A DNA stretch of 64,000 nt from Aureimonas jatrophae (GCF_900104035.1 NZ_FNIT01000011.1:44602-108601), one strand, 5' to 3'; shown: positions 45,633 through 54,460, numbered from the stretch's first letter. Notes: generated by a model not told the origin, from the letters alone. Program-made: numbers and translations.

Positions 45633-47351
45633 TCAGGCGGCGGGGGCGGGCTCGGGCGCAAGACGCGCGCGCAAGGCTCGCCAGGCGACGTGAAGAAGCA
45701 GCACGCCGAGCCCGAAGACCGACAGGCAGCCGATCACGAAGAAGGCGTCGTTGTAGGCGAGGACGTTGCTCTCGCGGGTTGCGATGGCGCCGAGTTGCGC
45801 CACGCCCTCGGCCTGCCGCAGCGCGGGGTCGAGGAGCGTGCGGGCATAGGCCGCGCCCTGCTGGGTGATGCGGGCGGCCACCACCGGGTCCGACAGGACG
45901 ATGTTCTCGGCCAGCTGCGAGGAGTGGAACTTCTCGCGGATGGTGACGAAGGTGCGGAACAGGGCCGAGCCGAGCGCGCCGCCGAGCGACTGCGTGGTCA
46001 GGAAGATGATCAGGAAGGAAAGGATGTAGTTCATGCCCCGGCTCATGGCCGACAGGAAGCCGATCGACATGGCGGGGGGCAGGAACAGGGTTCCGGCGGC
46101 CGAGATCAGGCCCTGGCTCAGATACATCTGCTCGGGCCGCGTCAGCTGGGTCGCCTGCGCGTCCATGAACGAGCCGGTGGCGAGCAGGCCGAGGGCGACG
46201 GCGTGGATCGCCGGCTCGCGCCCCGGCTTCATCACCGCCGCGCAGACGAGACCCGCCGCCAGCCCCGACCCCAGCATCACGAGATAGAGCACCGTCATCT
46301 GCTCGTTGCGCAGGCCGAGCACCTGAAAGAAACCGCTCGCGCCGCTGGTCTGTTCCGACAGGAGGAGGCGGAACAGGAACAGGACGCCCGCGAAATGCAA
46401 GATCTGCGGCGACAGGATCCAGCGCAGGTCGATCAACGGGTTGGTGCGGTTGAGCTCGATCGCGGCGGCCACCGTGAGGCTGGCGAGACCGACGGCCAGC
46501 ATCCAACCGAGCCAGTCCACCTCCAGCCACCAGTAGAAGGCGCCGAGCGTCAGCGCGACCGCGAGCGAGCCGAGGCCGACCGCGATGAAGACATAGCTGA
46601 CGAGGTCCATCGGCTCGATCACCTTCGCCTTGGGCGGCGAGTTGAGCGGCAGGAGGTTGATGAAACCGAAGCTGATCATGGCGAGCGCGGTCTCGAGCAG
46701 GAACAGGCCGTTCCAGTCGCCGATGTCGAGAAGCGAGGGCGAGACGAGACGCGCGATCGAGGGGGCGATCGCGATGTTGGTGAGCGCGAACGACAGGCCC
46801 ATCGTCATCTTGCGCTCGGGCGGAAAGCTTTCCAGCATGTAGAGGAAGGCGAGCGAGGACATGGGGCTGGCCGCCACGCCGGCAAAGAAGCGCACCACGA
46901 CGGCCGACTGGATGTCGTCCACGAAGAGATGAAGCGCCGCGACCACGACGAAGAGCACGATCGCGGCCTTGGCGAAGGCCCGCAGGCCGAACTGGGCCCG
47001 CATCTTGGTGAGGAAAAGGGTCAGGCTGACGTTGGGCGCGAGGTAGGCGGCGATCAGCCAGGTCGTCTCGTTGGTGGTGGCGCCGAGCGGTCCCTGGATC
47101 TGGTAGAGGTTGGCCGAGACGAGGTTGAGGCCGAGGCCTTGCGTCTGCGCGATCACGGTCGAGGCGAGGATGTAGAGCGCGGCCATGAGCGGAGGCTTGC
47201 GCACGTAGGGCGCGGGCGCAGGCATGGGCGCGCCGCGCCACCAGGGCTGGGCGGGAAGCGCCGGGCCCTCGTCCGGCATCGTGTCGGCAGGCGCCGGCCC
47301 GCCGAGCGCGGCGCGCGGCTCTTCCGGCAGGGAACGATCCTCAGCGCGCAT
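45633..47351 (-). CDS. emrB: DHA2-family multidrug efflux pump (EmrB-like MFS)
   Basis: A 572-residue drug:proton antiporter of the 14-helix DHA2 family. A Pro-rich cytoplasmic lead of about 55 residues precedes helix 1; TTNETTWLIAAYLAPNVS matches the conserved helix 2 signature TxxxxWxxxAYxL. A large periplasmic loop lies before the last helix (HSSQLAENIVLSDPVVAARI). ATG 47351 overlaps the marR stop by 11 bases. Regulation by the upstream MarR is very likely; substrates are unknown. Confidence 0.9.
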   Translation of the reverse strand: MRAEDRSLPEEPRAALGGPAPADTMPDEGPALPAQPWWRGAPMPAPAPYVRKPPLMAALYILASTVIAQTQGLGLNLVSANLYQIQGPLGATTNETTWLIAAYLAPNVSLTLFLTKMRAQFGLRAFAKAAIVLFVVVAALHLFVDDIQSAVVVRFFAGVAASPMSSLAFLYMLESFPPERKMTMGLSFALTNIAIAPSIARLVSPSLLDIGDWNGLFLLETALAMISFGFINLLPLNSPPKAKVIEPMDLVSYVFIAVGLGSLAVALTLGAFYWWLEVDWLGWMLAVGLASLTVAAAIELNRTNPLIDLRWILSPQILHFAGVLFLFRLLLSEQTSGASGFFQVLGLRNEQMTVLYLVMLGSGLAAGLVCAAVMKPGREPAIHAVALGLLATGSFMDAQATQLTRPEQMYLSQGLISAAGTLFLPPAMSIGFLSAMSRGMNYILSFLIIFLTTQSLGGALGSALFRTFVTIREKFHSSQLAENIVLSDPVVAARITQQGAAYARTLLDPALRQAEGVAQLGAIATRESNVLAYNDAFFVIGCLSVFGLGVLLLHVAWRALRARLAPEPAPAA

Positions 47352-47796
47352 CGCGGCAGACCTCGTCGAGGCGTTGGCAGACGGTTCGCAGAACGCCGAG
47401 CGCGACGTCGAGGTCCCGCTCCGGCACATCCGCCAAGATATCGCTCCGAAGCTCGGTGGCGATGCGCGACACCTCGTTTGCTTCCGCGACGCCGTGCGGT
47501 GTCAGCGCGACATGCCGTGCGCGCCGGTCGCCCGGCACCTCGATCCGCTCCACGAGACCGAGCCGAACCATGCCGTCGAGAAGGCGCACGAGCGTCGCGC
47601 TTTCCAGCACCATCTCGGCGGCGAGTTCGGTCTGCGTGCGCAGGCGCCCGTCGCGGAGGATCCGGAGGGCGCGCGCCCGCCCGAAGGTCAGGCCCCGTTG
47701 CGAGACGCGCGCATCGAAGGCGGTGCGCAGGCGGCGACCGGCTTGCGCGAGCGTATCGGCAAAGGCGGCATGCGTTTCGGACAGGTTCGACGACAT
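47341..47796 (-). CDS. MarR-family regulator of the efflux operon
   Basis: A 151-residue winged-helix repressor. The recognition helix is in QTELAAEMVLESATLVRLLD, and the wing in EVPGDRRARHVALTPHG carries the conserved DxRxxxxxLT pattern. Long terminal helices supply the dimer interface. ATG 47796 is preferred over ATG 47838 because a promoter and a perfect palindrome lie between the two and would otherwise fall inside the gene. It overlaps emrB and probably represses its own operon until a ligand binds. Confidence 0.88.
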   Translation of the reverse strand: MSSNLSETHAAFADTLAQAGRRLRTAFDARVSQRGLTFGRARALRILRDGRLRTQTELAAEMVLESATLVRLLDGMVRLGLVERIEVPGDRRARHVALTPHGVAEANEVSRIATELRSDILADVPERDLDVALGVLRTVCQRLDEVCRDAR

Positions 47797-47819
47797 GGCG
47801 GCACCGATCAAGATAGGGT

Positions 47820-47867
47820 GCTTAAGATAAGCTTGCATGATTTATAGCCGCCGGAACCGCGTTGCAA
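47820..47867 (-). promoter_or_regulatory. Candidate promoter and MarR operator of the efflux operon
   Basis: A perfect inverted repeat GCTTA-AGA-TAAGC occupies 47820-47832, 24 bases before the marR ATG. Just upstream on the same strand are TATAAA (complement of 47841-47846) and TTGCAA (47862-47867), separated by 15 bases, a plausible though short-spaced promoter. The palindrome therefore sits at the expected start site, where a bound MarR dimer would block transcription. Confidence 0.55.
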
Positions 47868-47946
47868 CCGCGCGTCGCGGTTGCCAAGTCCGGTCGCACC
47901 GGTTCAGGATCGAAGCCGGTTCCTGGTTTCAAAGGTTTTCCCGCCC

Positions 47947-48222
47947 GTGTCCTCGCCCCGCATCGTGATCCGCTACTGCACGCAATGCGGCTGGTTGCTG
48001 CGCTCGGCGTGGCTGGCGCAGGAACTCCTCCACACGTTTGGGACCGATCTCGGCGAGGTCGCGCTGGAGCCGGGTACGGGCGGCGTGTTCGAGGTACGCT
48101 ACGAGGGCGAGGTGATCTGGGAGCGCGTCGCCGACGAGGGCTTCCCCGAGGCGAAGGTGCTGAAGCGGCGCGTGCGCGACCGGCTGGATCCCGAGCGCTC
48201 GCTCGGACACTCGGACCGGTAA
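47947..48222 (+). CDS. SelW/Rdx-family thioredoxin-like protein
   Basis: A 91-residue SelT/SelW/SelH-domain protein. The redox motif CTQC lies near the N-terminus (IRYCTQCGWLL), both cysteines coded by TGC, so no selenocysteine is used. GGVFEVRYEGEVIWERVADEGFPEAK matches the rest of the family (read as GGVFEVRYEGEVIWER). GTG 47947 is chosen because it begins directly before the first beta strand; the frame extends upstream to 47881 without a ribosome site. Function is a presumed thiol redox role. Confidence 0.85.
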   Translation: MSSPRIVIRYCTQCGWLLRSAWLAQELLHTFGTDLGEVALEPGTGGVFEVRYEGEVIWERVADEGFPEAKVLKRRVRDRLDPERSLGHSDR

Positions 48223-48228
48223 GGGTCT

Positions 48229-49338
48229 TCAGTCGGTAGGCAGCGGATCGTTGCCGCTGGAGCCGCGCCGCCAGTAGCTGACGACGAGGTGGTGCTCGCG
48301 CGGCCAACGGCGCTCGGTGCGCAGATGGGCGCGCATCGCACGAAAATCGCTGAACTCGCCCGCCGCCCAGATAAAGGCGTCCTCGCCCAGCGCATCGAGG
48401 TCGCACGCGCGCACCGCCTGCGGCAGGAGCCCAGCGGTTCCCGCCGGCCGGCCGGCGCGGTGAAGCCAGCGCGTCTCGATGCCGGGACGCGAGGCCAGCG
48501 GCAACTCGTCCTCCGGCCCGTCCACCTCGATCACGGCGCGCGCGGGCACGCCCTCGGGCAGCATCTCCAGGATGCGAGCGATGGCGGGCAGCGCCGTCTC
48601 GTCGCCGAACAGGAAGAGTGGGCGGTCCAGCGGCGCCTCGCCGCCGCCGGGACCCGTCATGCCGACCCGGTCGCCGGGCTGCGCCCCCAGCGCGAAGGCC
48701 GAGCCCGGCGTCTGGTCGCCCTCGTGGATGACGATATCGACGTCCACCCAGCCGGCTGCCGCGTCCATGCGGCGGATCGTATAGACGCGCGTCTCCAGCC
48801 GGTCCTCGTCGCACGGCCAGGCGATGCGCCCGTCCTCGCGAAGATGGGGCCAGAGCGGTTCGCGGCCGGCTGGGGGGAACAGGAGGCGGACGTGGAGGCC
48901 GTTCTCGCCAAAGCGCGCGAGGTTTTCGCCCGCAAGGCGGATGCGGCGCATGCGGGGCGCGATCGGGCGGGCCGAGGCGACGCGCATCTCGCGGAAGAAG
49001 GGCGGAACGCGCAGGCCCGCGTCGTCCCCGTCCCAGCGGATCGAGGGAGCGGCGTCGGCAAGACACTGCGCGACGGTCTCGGCCAGGCCCATCTTCACGT
49101 AGGCGAGGTTCACGGCGTCGCTCGCCTCGACGCGCGCCAGAAGCTCGCCCGATGCCACGGTCTCGAAGTGGGTGCGGCCGAACACGGTCTCGATGCGGCC
49201 CCGCCCGCCTTCCGCGGCGACCTCGCCGAACTCGGCGTAGAGGCGGCAGGCCTCGGCGATCAGCGCGGCGGGGTCGACGACCGGAAAGCGCGTCGTGGCC
49301 GAGAGCGGCAGAGGGGGCGGGGTGGCGATCTGGTCCAT
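48229..49338 (-). CDS. Siderophore-interacting FAD-dependent reductase with DUF2218 N-domain
   Basis: A 369-residue protein with two parts: a DUF2218 domain (residues 15-105, FGRTHFETVASGELLARVEA) and a SIP/ViuB-type ferric-siderophore reductase (115-360). The latter shows RVYTIRRMD for FAD binding, GDQTPGSAFALGAQPGDRVG (20 residues) and LFLFGDETALPAIARIL for NAD(P)H binding, ending in VVSYWRRG. It reduces ferric siderophores in the cytoplasm. An 18-base near-palindrome stands 48 bases upstream of the ATG. Confidence 0.88.
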   Translation of the reverse strand: MDQIATPPPLPLSATTRFPVVDPAALIAEACRLYAEFGEVAAEGGRGRIETVFGRTHFETVASGELLARVEASDAVNLAYVKMGLAETVAQCLADAAPSIRWDGDDAGLRVPPFFREMRVASARPIAPRMRRIRLAGENLARFGENGLHVRLLFPPAGREPLWPHLREDGRIAWPCDEDRLETRVYTIRRMDAAAGWVDVDIVIHEGDQTPGSAFALGAQPGDRVGMTGPGGGEAPLDRPLFLFGDETALPAIARILEMLPEGVPARAVIEVDGPEDELPLASRPGIETRWLHRAGRPAGTAGLLPQAVRACDLDALGEDAFIWAAGEFSDFRAMRAHLRTERRWPREHHLVVSYWRRGSSGNDPLPTD

Positions 49339-49385
49339 GCCGTCGATCCTGCGCGCCGGAACAGGGTAGATCGGGCGCCGCGCAG

Positions 49386-49403
49386 GGTTAGGAAATCCTG
49401 ACC
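49386..49403. promoter_or_regulatory. Near-palindrome upstream of the siderophore reductase
   Basis: GGTTAGGA-AA-TCCTGACC matches its own complement at seven of eight arm positions. It lies 48 to 65 bases before the siderophore-interacting gene. The TTAGGA/TCCTGA core faintly resembles the iron-control element bound by Irr in rhizobia, but is not a close match. Confidence 0.35.
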
Positions 49404-49418
49404 GCTCACGTCAACAAG

Positions 49419-49448
49419 CCATGGGCGCCCGCGACCGGACGCCCATGG
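49419..49448. terminator. Hairpin downstream of tctA
   Basis: CCATGGGCG (49419-49427) pairs perfectly with CGCCCATGG (49440-49448) around 12 bases, nine bases past the tctA stop. It probably ends the leftward catabolic transcript, although no clear T-run follows. Confidence 0.5.
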
Positions 49449-49456
49449 GTCTTCGG

Positions 49457-50971
49457 TCAACGGACCGAGGCGGTGCCGAGGCGGCGCGAGAGCGCGAGGC
49501 CCGACGAGACCAGCGGCCAGAACAGGAGGAGCGCGGCGAGCACGATCAGCGTCGTGACGAGCCCGTTCGACCAGAAGATCGAGAGCGAGCCGTTCGACAG
49601 GATCATGGACTGGCGGAAGGCGTCCTCCGCCTTATCGCCCAGCACCATCGCGAGAACGAAGGGCGCGATCGGGTAGTCGAGGCGCTTGAACACGTAGCCG
49701 ACGATGCCGAAGGCCACGGCCAGCCATACGTCGAAGCTCGAGCCCGCCACCGTATAGGCGCCGATCAGGCAGACCACGATGATGATCGGCGCGATGATCG
49801 CGAACGGGATGCGCAGGATCGAGGCGAAGATCGGCACGGTCGCGAGCACGAGGACCACGGCGATCACGTTCGACAGGTACATCGAGGCGATCAGGCCCCA
49901 GACGAAGTCCGGCTGCTCGGTGAAGAGGAGGGGGCCGGGCTGAAGGCCCCAGATCATCAGGCCGCCCATCATCACGGCGGCGGTCGCCGAACCCGGCACG
50001 CCGAGCGCCAGCATGGGCAGGAGCGCCGAGGTGCCGGCCGAATGGTCGGCGGTCTCGGGCGCGACGACGCCCTCCGGCTCCCCCTTGCCGAAGTTCGAGC
50101 CGAACCGGCCGAAGCGGCGGCCGATGCCGTAGCTCATGAAGGAGGCCGCCGTCGGGCCACCCGGCGTGATGCCCATCCAGACGCCGATCACCGCCGAGCG
50201 CAGGAAGGTCGCCCAGTAGGTCGGCAGGCGCCGGATCGCGACCCAGATCTCGCGCGGCTCGATGCGCGAGGACACGCCGCGGAACTTCAGCTCCTCCTGC
50301 ACGGTGAGCAGGAGCTCGCCGATACCGAAGAGGCCGATCACGGCAACCAGGAACGAGACGCCGCGCAGGAGGTCGGTGAGGCCGAAGGTGAGGCGCAGCT
50401 CGCCCGACACCGTGTCCATGCCGACCGTCGCGAAGGCCAGGCCGGTCAGAAGCGACACGGCGGTCTTCATCGGGTCGGCACCGCCCAGGCCGATGAAGGA
50501 GCAGAAGGCGAGGAGGTAGATCGCGAAGAACTCGGGAGACGAGAAGCGCAGGGCGAACTCGGCGATCTGGCCGGCCAGCAGCGTGATCACGAGGATGCCG
50601 ACGAGCGCGCCGAGACCGGCCGAGAAGAAGGCGGTGGATAGGGCCTCGGTGGCGCGTCCCGCGCGCGCCATCGGATAGCCGTCGAAGGTCGTGGCGACCG
50701 AGGAGGGCTCGCCCGGGATGTTGAACAGGATCGACGTCGTCGACCCGCCGAACAGCGCCCCCCAGTACATGGAGGACAGAAGGATGATCGCCGAGACCGG
50801 GTCCATCGTGAAGGTGAGCGGCAGGAGCAGCGTCACGCCGTTGGGCGCGCCGAGCCCCGGCAGGACGCCCACCAGGATGCCGAGCAGCACGCCCACCACG
50901 ATGATGGCGACGTGGTAGAACGAGAAGGCGACCGAGAAGCCGTGCAGGAGCATCGCGAAGTCTGCGCCCAT
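49457..50971 (-). CDS. tctA: Tripartite tricarboxylate transporter, large membrane subunit
   Basis: A 504-residue TctA permease with about 12 membrane segments. The family signature GVLPGLGAPNGVTLLLPLTF is near residues 36-55, where canonical TctA has GALPGLG; SSMYWGALFGGSTTSILFN follows, and a second similar repeat GITPGGPTAASFMSYGIG lies in the C-terminal half. With TctB and TctC it imports a carboxylate using an ion gradient. It is the last gene of the leftward catabolic operon, so the cargo is probably the sugar acid or a lactone product handled by the locus. Confidence 0.93.
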   Translation of the reverse strand: MGADFAMLLHGFSVAFSFYHVAIIVVGVLLGILVGVLPGLGAPNGVTLLLPLTFTMDPVSAIILLSSMYWGALFGGSTTSILFNIPGEPSSVATTFDGYPMARAGRATEALSTAFFSAGLGALVGILVITLLAGQIAEFALRFSSPEFFAIYLLAFCSFIGLGGADPMKTAVSLLTGLAFATVGMDTVSGELRLTFGLTDLLRGVSFLVAVIGLFGIGELLLTVQEELKFRGVSSRIEPREIWVAIRRLPTYWATFLRSAVIGVWMGITPGGPTAASFMSYGIGRRFGRFGSNFGKGEPEGVVAPETADHSAGTSALLPMLALGVPGSATAAVMMGGLMIWGLQPGPLLFTEQPDFVWGLIASMYLSNVIAVVLVLATVPIFASILRIPFAIIAPIIIVVCLIGAYTVAGSSFDVWLAVAFGIVGYVFKRLDYPIAPFVLAMVLGDKAEDAFRQSMILSNGSLSIFWSNGLVTTLIVLAALLLFWPLVSSGLALSRRLGTASVR

Positions 50972-50981
50972 GGGGATGCTC

Positions 50982-51521
50982 CTATTCGAGGCCGAGAAGG
51001 GGCAGGACGACGCCCTTCTCCAGCGGGACCTGGAACCAGAATTCGAAGATCAGGTAGAAGGCCACCATCACGGCGACCGAGATCAGAAGACCCTTCCAGA
51101 CCGGGACCTGGCCGAGCTTCCACATCGAGAAGACCAGGAACAGGACCGAGGCGAGGTAGAGGCCGAGCGAGGGGATAAGGGCCGCCGCGATGGCGGTCGG
51201 CACGAAGAGCACGAGGATGCGCCCGAACGAGCCCGGCTCGAAGAAGCGCGCGTCGAAGGCGGCCACCGCCTCGGTCGGATGGGCGGGGTCGGCGGCGGCG
51301 AGGCGCGCGGGGCGCCGCTGGCGGCCGATCAGCGCGTAGCGCACGGCGATCGCCAGGCCCAGCACCACGATCAGGAGGCCGATGCGGAACGGAAAGTAAC
51401 CGGCGGCGGGGCCGATCTCGGTCCAGCCGATGCCGTTCTCCAGGCTGCCGTAGAGCGTGACGGCACCGATCAGCGCGAGCGCGAGGCCCGTGCCGACTTC
51501 CATATGACGTCGGGTCATCAT
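50982..51521 (-). CDS. tctB: Tripartite tricarboxylate transporter, small membrane subunit
   Basis: A 179-residue TctB protein with four membrane segments in the usual spacing: GLALALIGAVTLYGSLENG, YFPFRIGLLIVVLGLAIAV, then two in the C-terminal half. It lies ten bases upstream of tctA and partners with it. The gap to tctC contains a stable hairpin, discussed separately. Confidence 0.9.
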   Translation of the reverse strand: MMTRRHMEVGTGLALALIGAVTLYGSLENGIGWTEIGPAAGYFPFRIGLLIVVLGLAIAVRYALIGRQRRPARLAAADPAHPTEAVAAFDARFFEPGSFGRILVLFVPTAIAAALIPSLGLYLASVLFLVFSMWKLGQVPVWKGLLISVAVMVAFYLIFEFWFQVPLEKGVVLPLLGLE

Positions 51522-51573
51522 GCGACGGGTTCCGGTCTGGGAAGAGGGGAGGCGGCCGAGCCGCGACGGGGCG

Positions 51574-51598
51574 CGGGACCGCCGCCGAGGCGGTCCCG
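51574..51598. promoter_or_regulatory. Intercistronic hairpin between tctC and tctB
   Basis: CGGGACCGCC (51574-51583) pairs perfectly with GGCGGTCCCG (51589-51598) around five bases. Sitting between the binding-protein gene and the membrane-subunit genes, it could protect the upstream message or attenuate read-through, giving more TctC than TctAB. Confidence 0.6.
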
Positions 51599-51612
51599 AA
51601 CCAGGCGAAGGA

Positions 51613-52617
51613 TCAGCGCTGGACCAGCCAGCCGTCCTTCTCGTACTGCGCGCGCAGCTGCTCGCGGCTGGTGTCGACGAAGCTCTTCATCTCCTCGCCG
51701 GTCATGAAGCGGCCGGTCTGGGAGCTGTTCTTGACATACTCCTTGAACTCCGGCGTCTCGGACACCTTGCGCAGCATGTCGGCGTAGTAGCTGACCGCCT
51801 CGGGATCGGCCTCGCCCGGCATGAACACGGTGCGCGGCATCTGGTAGCTGTCGATCGGCAGCCCCTGCTCCTTGCAGGTCGGGATGTCGCTCCAGGCCAT
51901 GGTGTCGGTCACCTTGGTCGTGTCGGCAAGGCGCTGGGCCGACATCACGCAGAGCGGGCGGACCTGGCCGGCGCGCCACTGACCGGTGATCTCGGCGGGG
52001 TTGTTGGTGTTGGCGTCGATGTGCTTGCCGGCAAGCTGGGTCGAGGCTTCGGCACCCGACTTGAAGGGCACGTAGGTGAACTTGGCGCCGGTCGCGTTCT
52101 CGATCTGGCGCACCAGGGTCTGGTCGGTGTCCTTGGACTGCGAGCCGCCGAAGCGCACCGAGCCGGGCGTGGCCTTGGCCGCCTCGACCATGTCCATGAT
52201 GGTCTTATAGGGCGCATCGGGCTGGACCCAGACGATGAACTCGTCGAGCGCCATCACCGCCACGGGCGTCAGCTCGCCGGAGGTGAAGCCGACCTTGGCG
52301 ACCATCGGCAGGATCCACTCGTTGTTGGTGCCGATGATGAGCTTGGTCTCGTCGCCGGCATAGCCCTTGCCGTAGATGAAGCCCTCGGCGCCCGAGCCGC
52401 CGCCCTTGTTCACCACCACGATGTTGGTGGGGTTGAGGTCATGCTTCTGGACGGCCGCCTGAATCTGGCGCGCGAACTGGTCGGAGCCGCCGCCGGCATT
52501 GCCGGAGACCACCATCTCCACGGGCTTGCGCGGCGCGAACTGGGCGTGCGCCGCCGGGGCGGTGGCGGCGAAGGCCGCGAGGGCGGCGCCGGCAGCGAGA
52601 AGTCGGGTCATCATCAT
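51613..52617 (-). CDS. tctC: Tripartite tricarboxylate transporter substrate-binding protein (Bug family)
   Basis: A 334-residue periplasmic protein. The leader TRLLAAGAALAAFAATAPAAHAQ gives a clear signal cleavage, and the mature part begins with the Bug-family pattern KPVEMVVSGNAGGGSDQFARQ (read as PVEMVVSGNAGGGSDQFAR). The AGGGSD loop binds a ligand carboxylate; PVAVMALDEFIVWV and VRFGGSQSKDTDQTL continue the fold. It delivers substrate to TctAB. It is flanked by two stable hairpins. Confidence 0.92.
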   Translation of the reverse strand: MMMTRLLAAGAALAAFAATAPAAHAQFAPRKPVEMVVSGNAGGGSDQFARQIQAAVQKHDLNPTNIVVVNKGGGSGAEGFIYGKGYAGDETKLIIGTNNEWILPMVAKVGFTSGELTPVAVMALDEFIVWVQPDAPYKTIMDMVEAAKATPGSVRFGGSQSKDTDQTLVRQIENATGAKFTYVPFKSGAEASTQLAGKHIDANTNNPAEITGQWRAGQVRPLCVMSAQRLADTTKVTDTMAWSDIPTCKEQGLPIDSYQMPRTVFMPGEADPEAVSYYADMLRKVSETPEFKEYVKNSSQTGRFMTGEEMKSFVDTSREQLRAQYEKDGWLVQR

Positions 52618-52680
52618 GTCATCCTCCCTGGATGGTTGTGGAGCCGCACGGCGTGTCCGGGCGGGAAGGGAACGTCTCGT

Positions 52681-52734
52681 CCCGCCACGGTCGCGGCGGG
52701 ATATCGGCGGTCCCGCTCCTCCCAGAGCGGGACC
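52681..52734. promoter_or_regulatory. Intercistronic hairpins between the kinase gene and tctC
   Basis: Two stems occur in the 124-base gap: GGTCCCGCTC (52709-52718) with GAGCGGGACC (52725-52734), perfect over ten bases with a six-base loop, and CCCGCC (52681-52686) with GGCGGG (52695-52700). Along with the hairpin after tctC they bracket the binding-protein message. Confidence 0.6.
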
Positions 52735-52741
52735 GGAACTC

Positions 52742-54460
52742 TCAGCGCGCGGCGTCCGGCAGGCGCTCGGCGAGGCGCCGCGCGATCATGGCGAGCGACA
52801 CGGCGCCGGCATCGGGATGGCCGACCGACCGGCTGGCGAGCGGCCGGGCGCGTCCGAGCCGCGGTGTCATGGGGGCGGTCGCCTCGGCGGCGCGGGTCGC
52901 GGCCTCGGCCGCCTGCTTCCAAGCCTCGGCCAGCGGCCGGCCGGCCTCGATCCCGCCAGCCAGCGTATCGGCGAAGGGCACGAGCGCGTCCACCAGCGTC
53001 TTGTCACCGGGGCGCGCCCGGCCAAGGCGCATGACGCGGTCCACGGCCTCGCGCACGCCGGCCGCCACCATCGCGTCGCTCACGGCCTCGTCGTCGGAGA
53101 GCTTGTCGCTCCAGCCGCGCAGGAGGAGGCCCCAGATCGCGCCGGACGTGCCGCCCGCGCGATCGGCCCAGGCATCGGCAGCCGTGCCGAGCAGCGTGCG
53201 GGCACCCGCACCGGCCGAAGCAGCTGCTTCCGCCGCCTCGAGAGCGGCGGCCGAGCCGCGCCGCATGCCCTGGCCGTGGTCGCCGTCGCCAGCAAAGGCG
53301 TCGATGCGGCCGAGCTCCTCTTCGCTCTCGACGAGCAAGGCGGCGGTGTCGCGCAGCAGGGCGAGGATGCAGGCCGCGCTCCGGCGCGAGGCGTCGGAGG
53401 CCGGCGGAACCGCCGGCGCGGGATCGGGGTCGTTGCCGACCACGGCGGCCGCACGCGAGGCCAGCGCCGCGCCGCGTCGCAGGAAGGGCGTGTCGCAGGG
53501 AGCCAGCCACAGCGGCTCCAGCTCGTCGTCGAGAAAGCCGAGCGTCAGCGAGCAGCCGGCCATGTCGAGGCTGGTGACGAGCTCGCCCGCCTCGGGGCGC
53601 ACCAGCGTGATGCCGGCCGCCTTGAGACGGTCCTCGACATGCGTCCAGAGAACGAAGAGCTCCTCGTACTTGGTGGAGCCGAGGCCGTTGAGGATGGCGC
53701 AGGCGCGCCGGTTCCAGCCGGCCGGCGCCTCGGGCAGGAGCTTGTCGACAAGGAGCGCGGCCAGCTCGCTCGCACTCATCGCGTCGACCTCGTCGACGCC
53801 GGGCTCGCCGTGGATGCCGAGGCCGACGCCGATGCGGCCCTTGGGCACCGTGAAGAGCGGCTCGCGCGCACCCGGCAGCGTGCAGCCGGAGAAGGCGACG
53901 CCGAACGAGGCGGTGCGCCGGTTGGCATGGGCGGCGAGGCGCATGACCTCGTCCATCGCGTCGCCGCGCTCAGCCGCGGCGCCCGCGACCTTGAACACCA
54001 CGACGTCGCCGGCGACGCCCCGGCGCTTCTCCTGCTCGGACGCGTCCGCGCTCGCCACATCGTCGGTGACGGCGAGGATGCGCGCATCGATGCCCTCGGC
54101 CCGCAGCCGCTCGGCCGCCGCGCCGAAGTTCAGGACGTCGCCGGCATAGTTGCCGAAGCCGAGCACGACGCCCATGCCGCGATGGGCGAGGCGTCCGATG
54201 CGCGCCACGGCCTGCGTGGACGGCGAGGCGAAGACGTCGCCCGCGACCGAGGCGTCGGCAAGGCCCGGACCCACAAACCCGAGAAAGGCGGGGTAGTGGC
54301 CCGAACCGCCGCCGATCACGAGCGCGACCTTCTGCTGGCGCGTCTCGGCGGAGCGAAGCGCGCCCCCGTTCACGCGCTGCACGTGGTCGGGGTAGAGGCG
54401 GCAGAAGCCGTCGAGAGCCGTTGCGGCGAACTGGTCCGGTGCGTCGAAGATGCGGGTCAT
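52742..54460 (-). CDS. Dihydroxyacetone/tetrulose kinase, fused DhaK-DhaL
   Basis: A 572-residue ATP-dependent ketose kinase. The DhaK half (1-330) has the substrate His in GVGLGIHGEPGVDEVD, which forms a covalent hemiaminal with the ketose carbonyl, and VIGGGSGHYPAFLGFVG near the N-terminus. The DhaL half (350-565) has the ATP/Mg triad in FAGDGDHGQGM. Such fused kinases phosphorylate dihydroxyacetone, or D- or L-erythrulose in tetritol pathways. The coupled EryC-like isomerase upstream (ATGA overlap) favours a tetrulose, but dihydroxyacetone is not excluded. Confidence 0.88.
   Translation of the reverse strand: MTRIFDAPDQFAATALDGFCRLYPDHVQRVNGGALRSAETRQQKVALVIGGGSGHYPAFLGFVGPGLADASVAGDVFASPSTQAVARIGRLAHRGMGVVLGFGNYAGDVLNFGAAAERLRAEGIDARILAVTDDVASADASEQEKRRGVAGDVVVFKVAGAAAERGDAMDEVMRLAAHANRRTASFGVAFSGCTLPGAREPLFTVPKGRIGVGLGIHGEPGVDEVDAMSASELAALLVDKLLPEAPAGWNRRACAILNGLGSTKYEELFVLWTHVEDRLKAAGITLVRPEAGELVTSLDMAGCSLTLGFLDDELEPLWLAPCDTPFLRRGAALASRAAAVVGNDPDPAPAVPPASDASRRSAACILALLRDTAALLVESEEELGRIDAFAGDGDHGQGMRRGSAAALEAAEAAASAGAGARTLLGTAADAWADRAGGTSGAIWGLLLRGWSDKLSDDEAVSDAMVAAGVREAVDRVMRLGRARPGDKTLVDALVPFADTLAGGIEAGRPLAEAWKQAAEAATRAAEATAPMTPRLGRARPLASRSVGHPDAGAVSLAMIARRLAERLPDAAR

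Noticed and set aside
43818..47816. A 1332-codon open frame on the plus strand
   Set aside because: It runs opposite to the HTH gene and the emr operon, has Arg/Glu-rich nonsense composition and no ribosome site. The minus-strand genes are clearly real.
47947..48222. Selenocysteine in the SelW-like protein
   Set aside because: Both positions of the CxxC motif are TGC codons.
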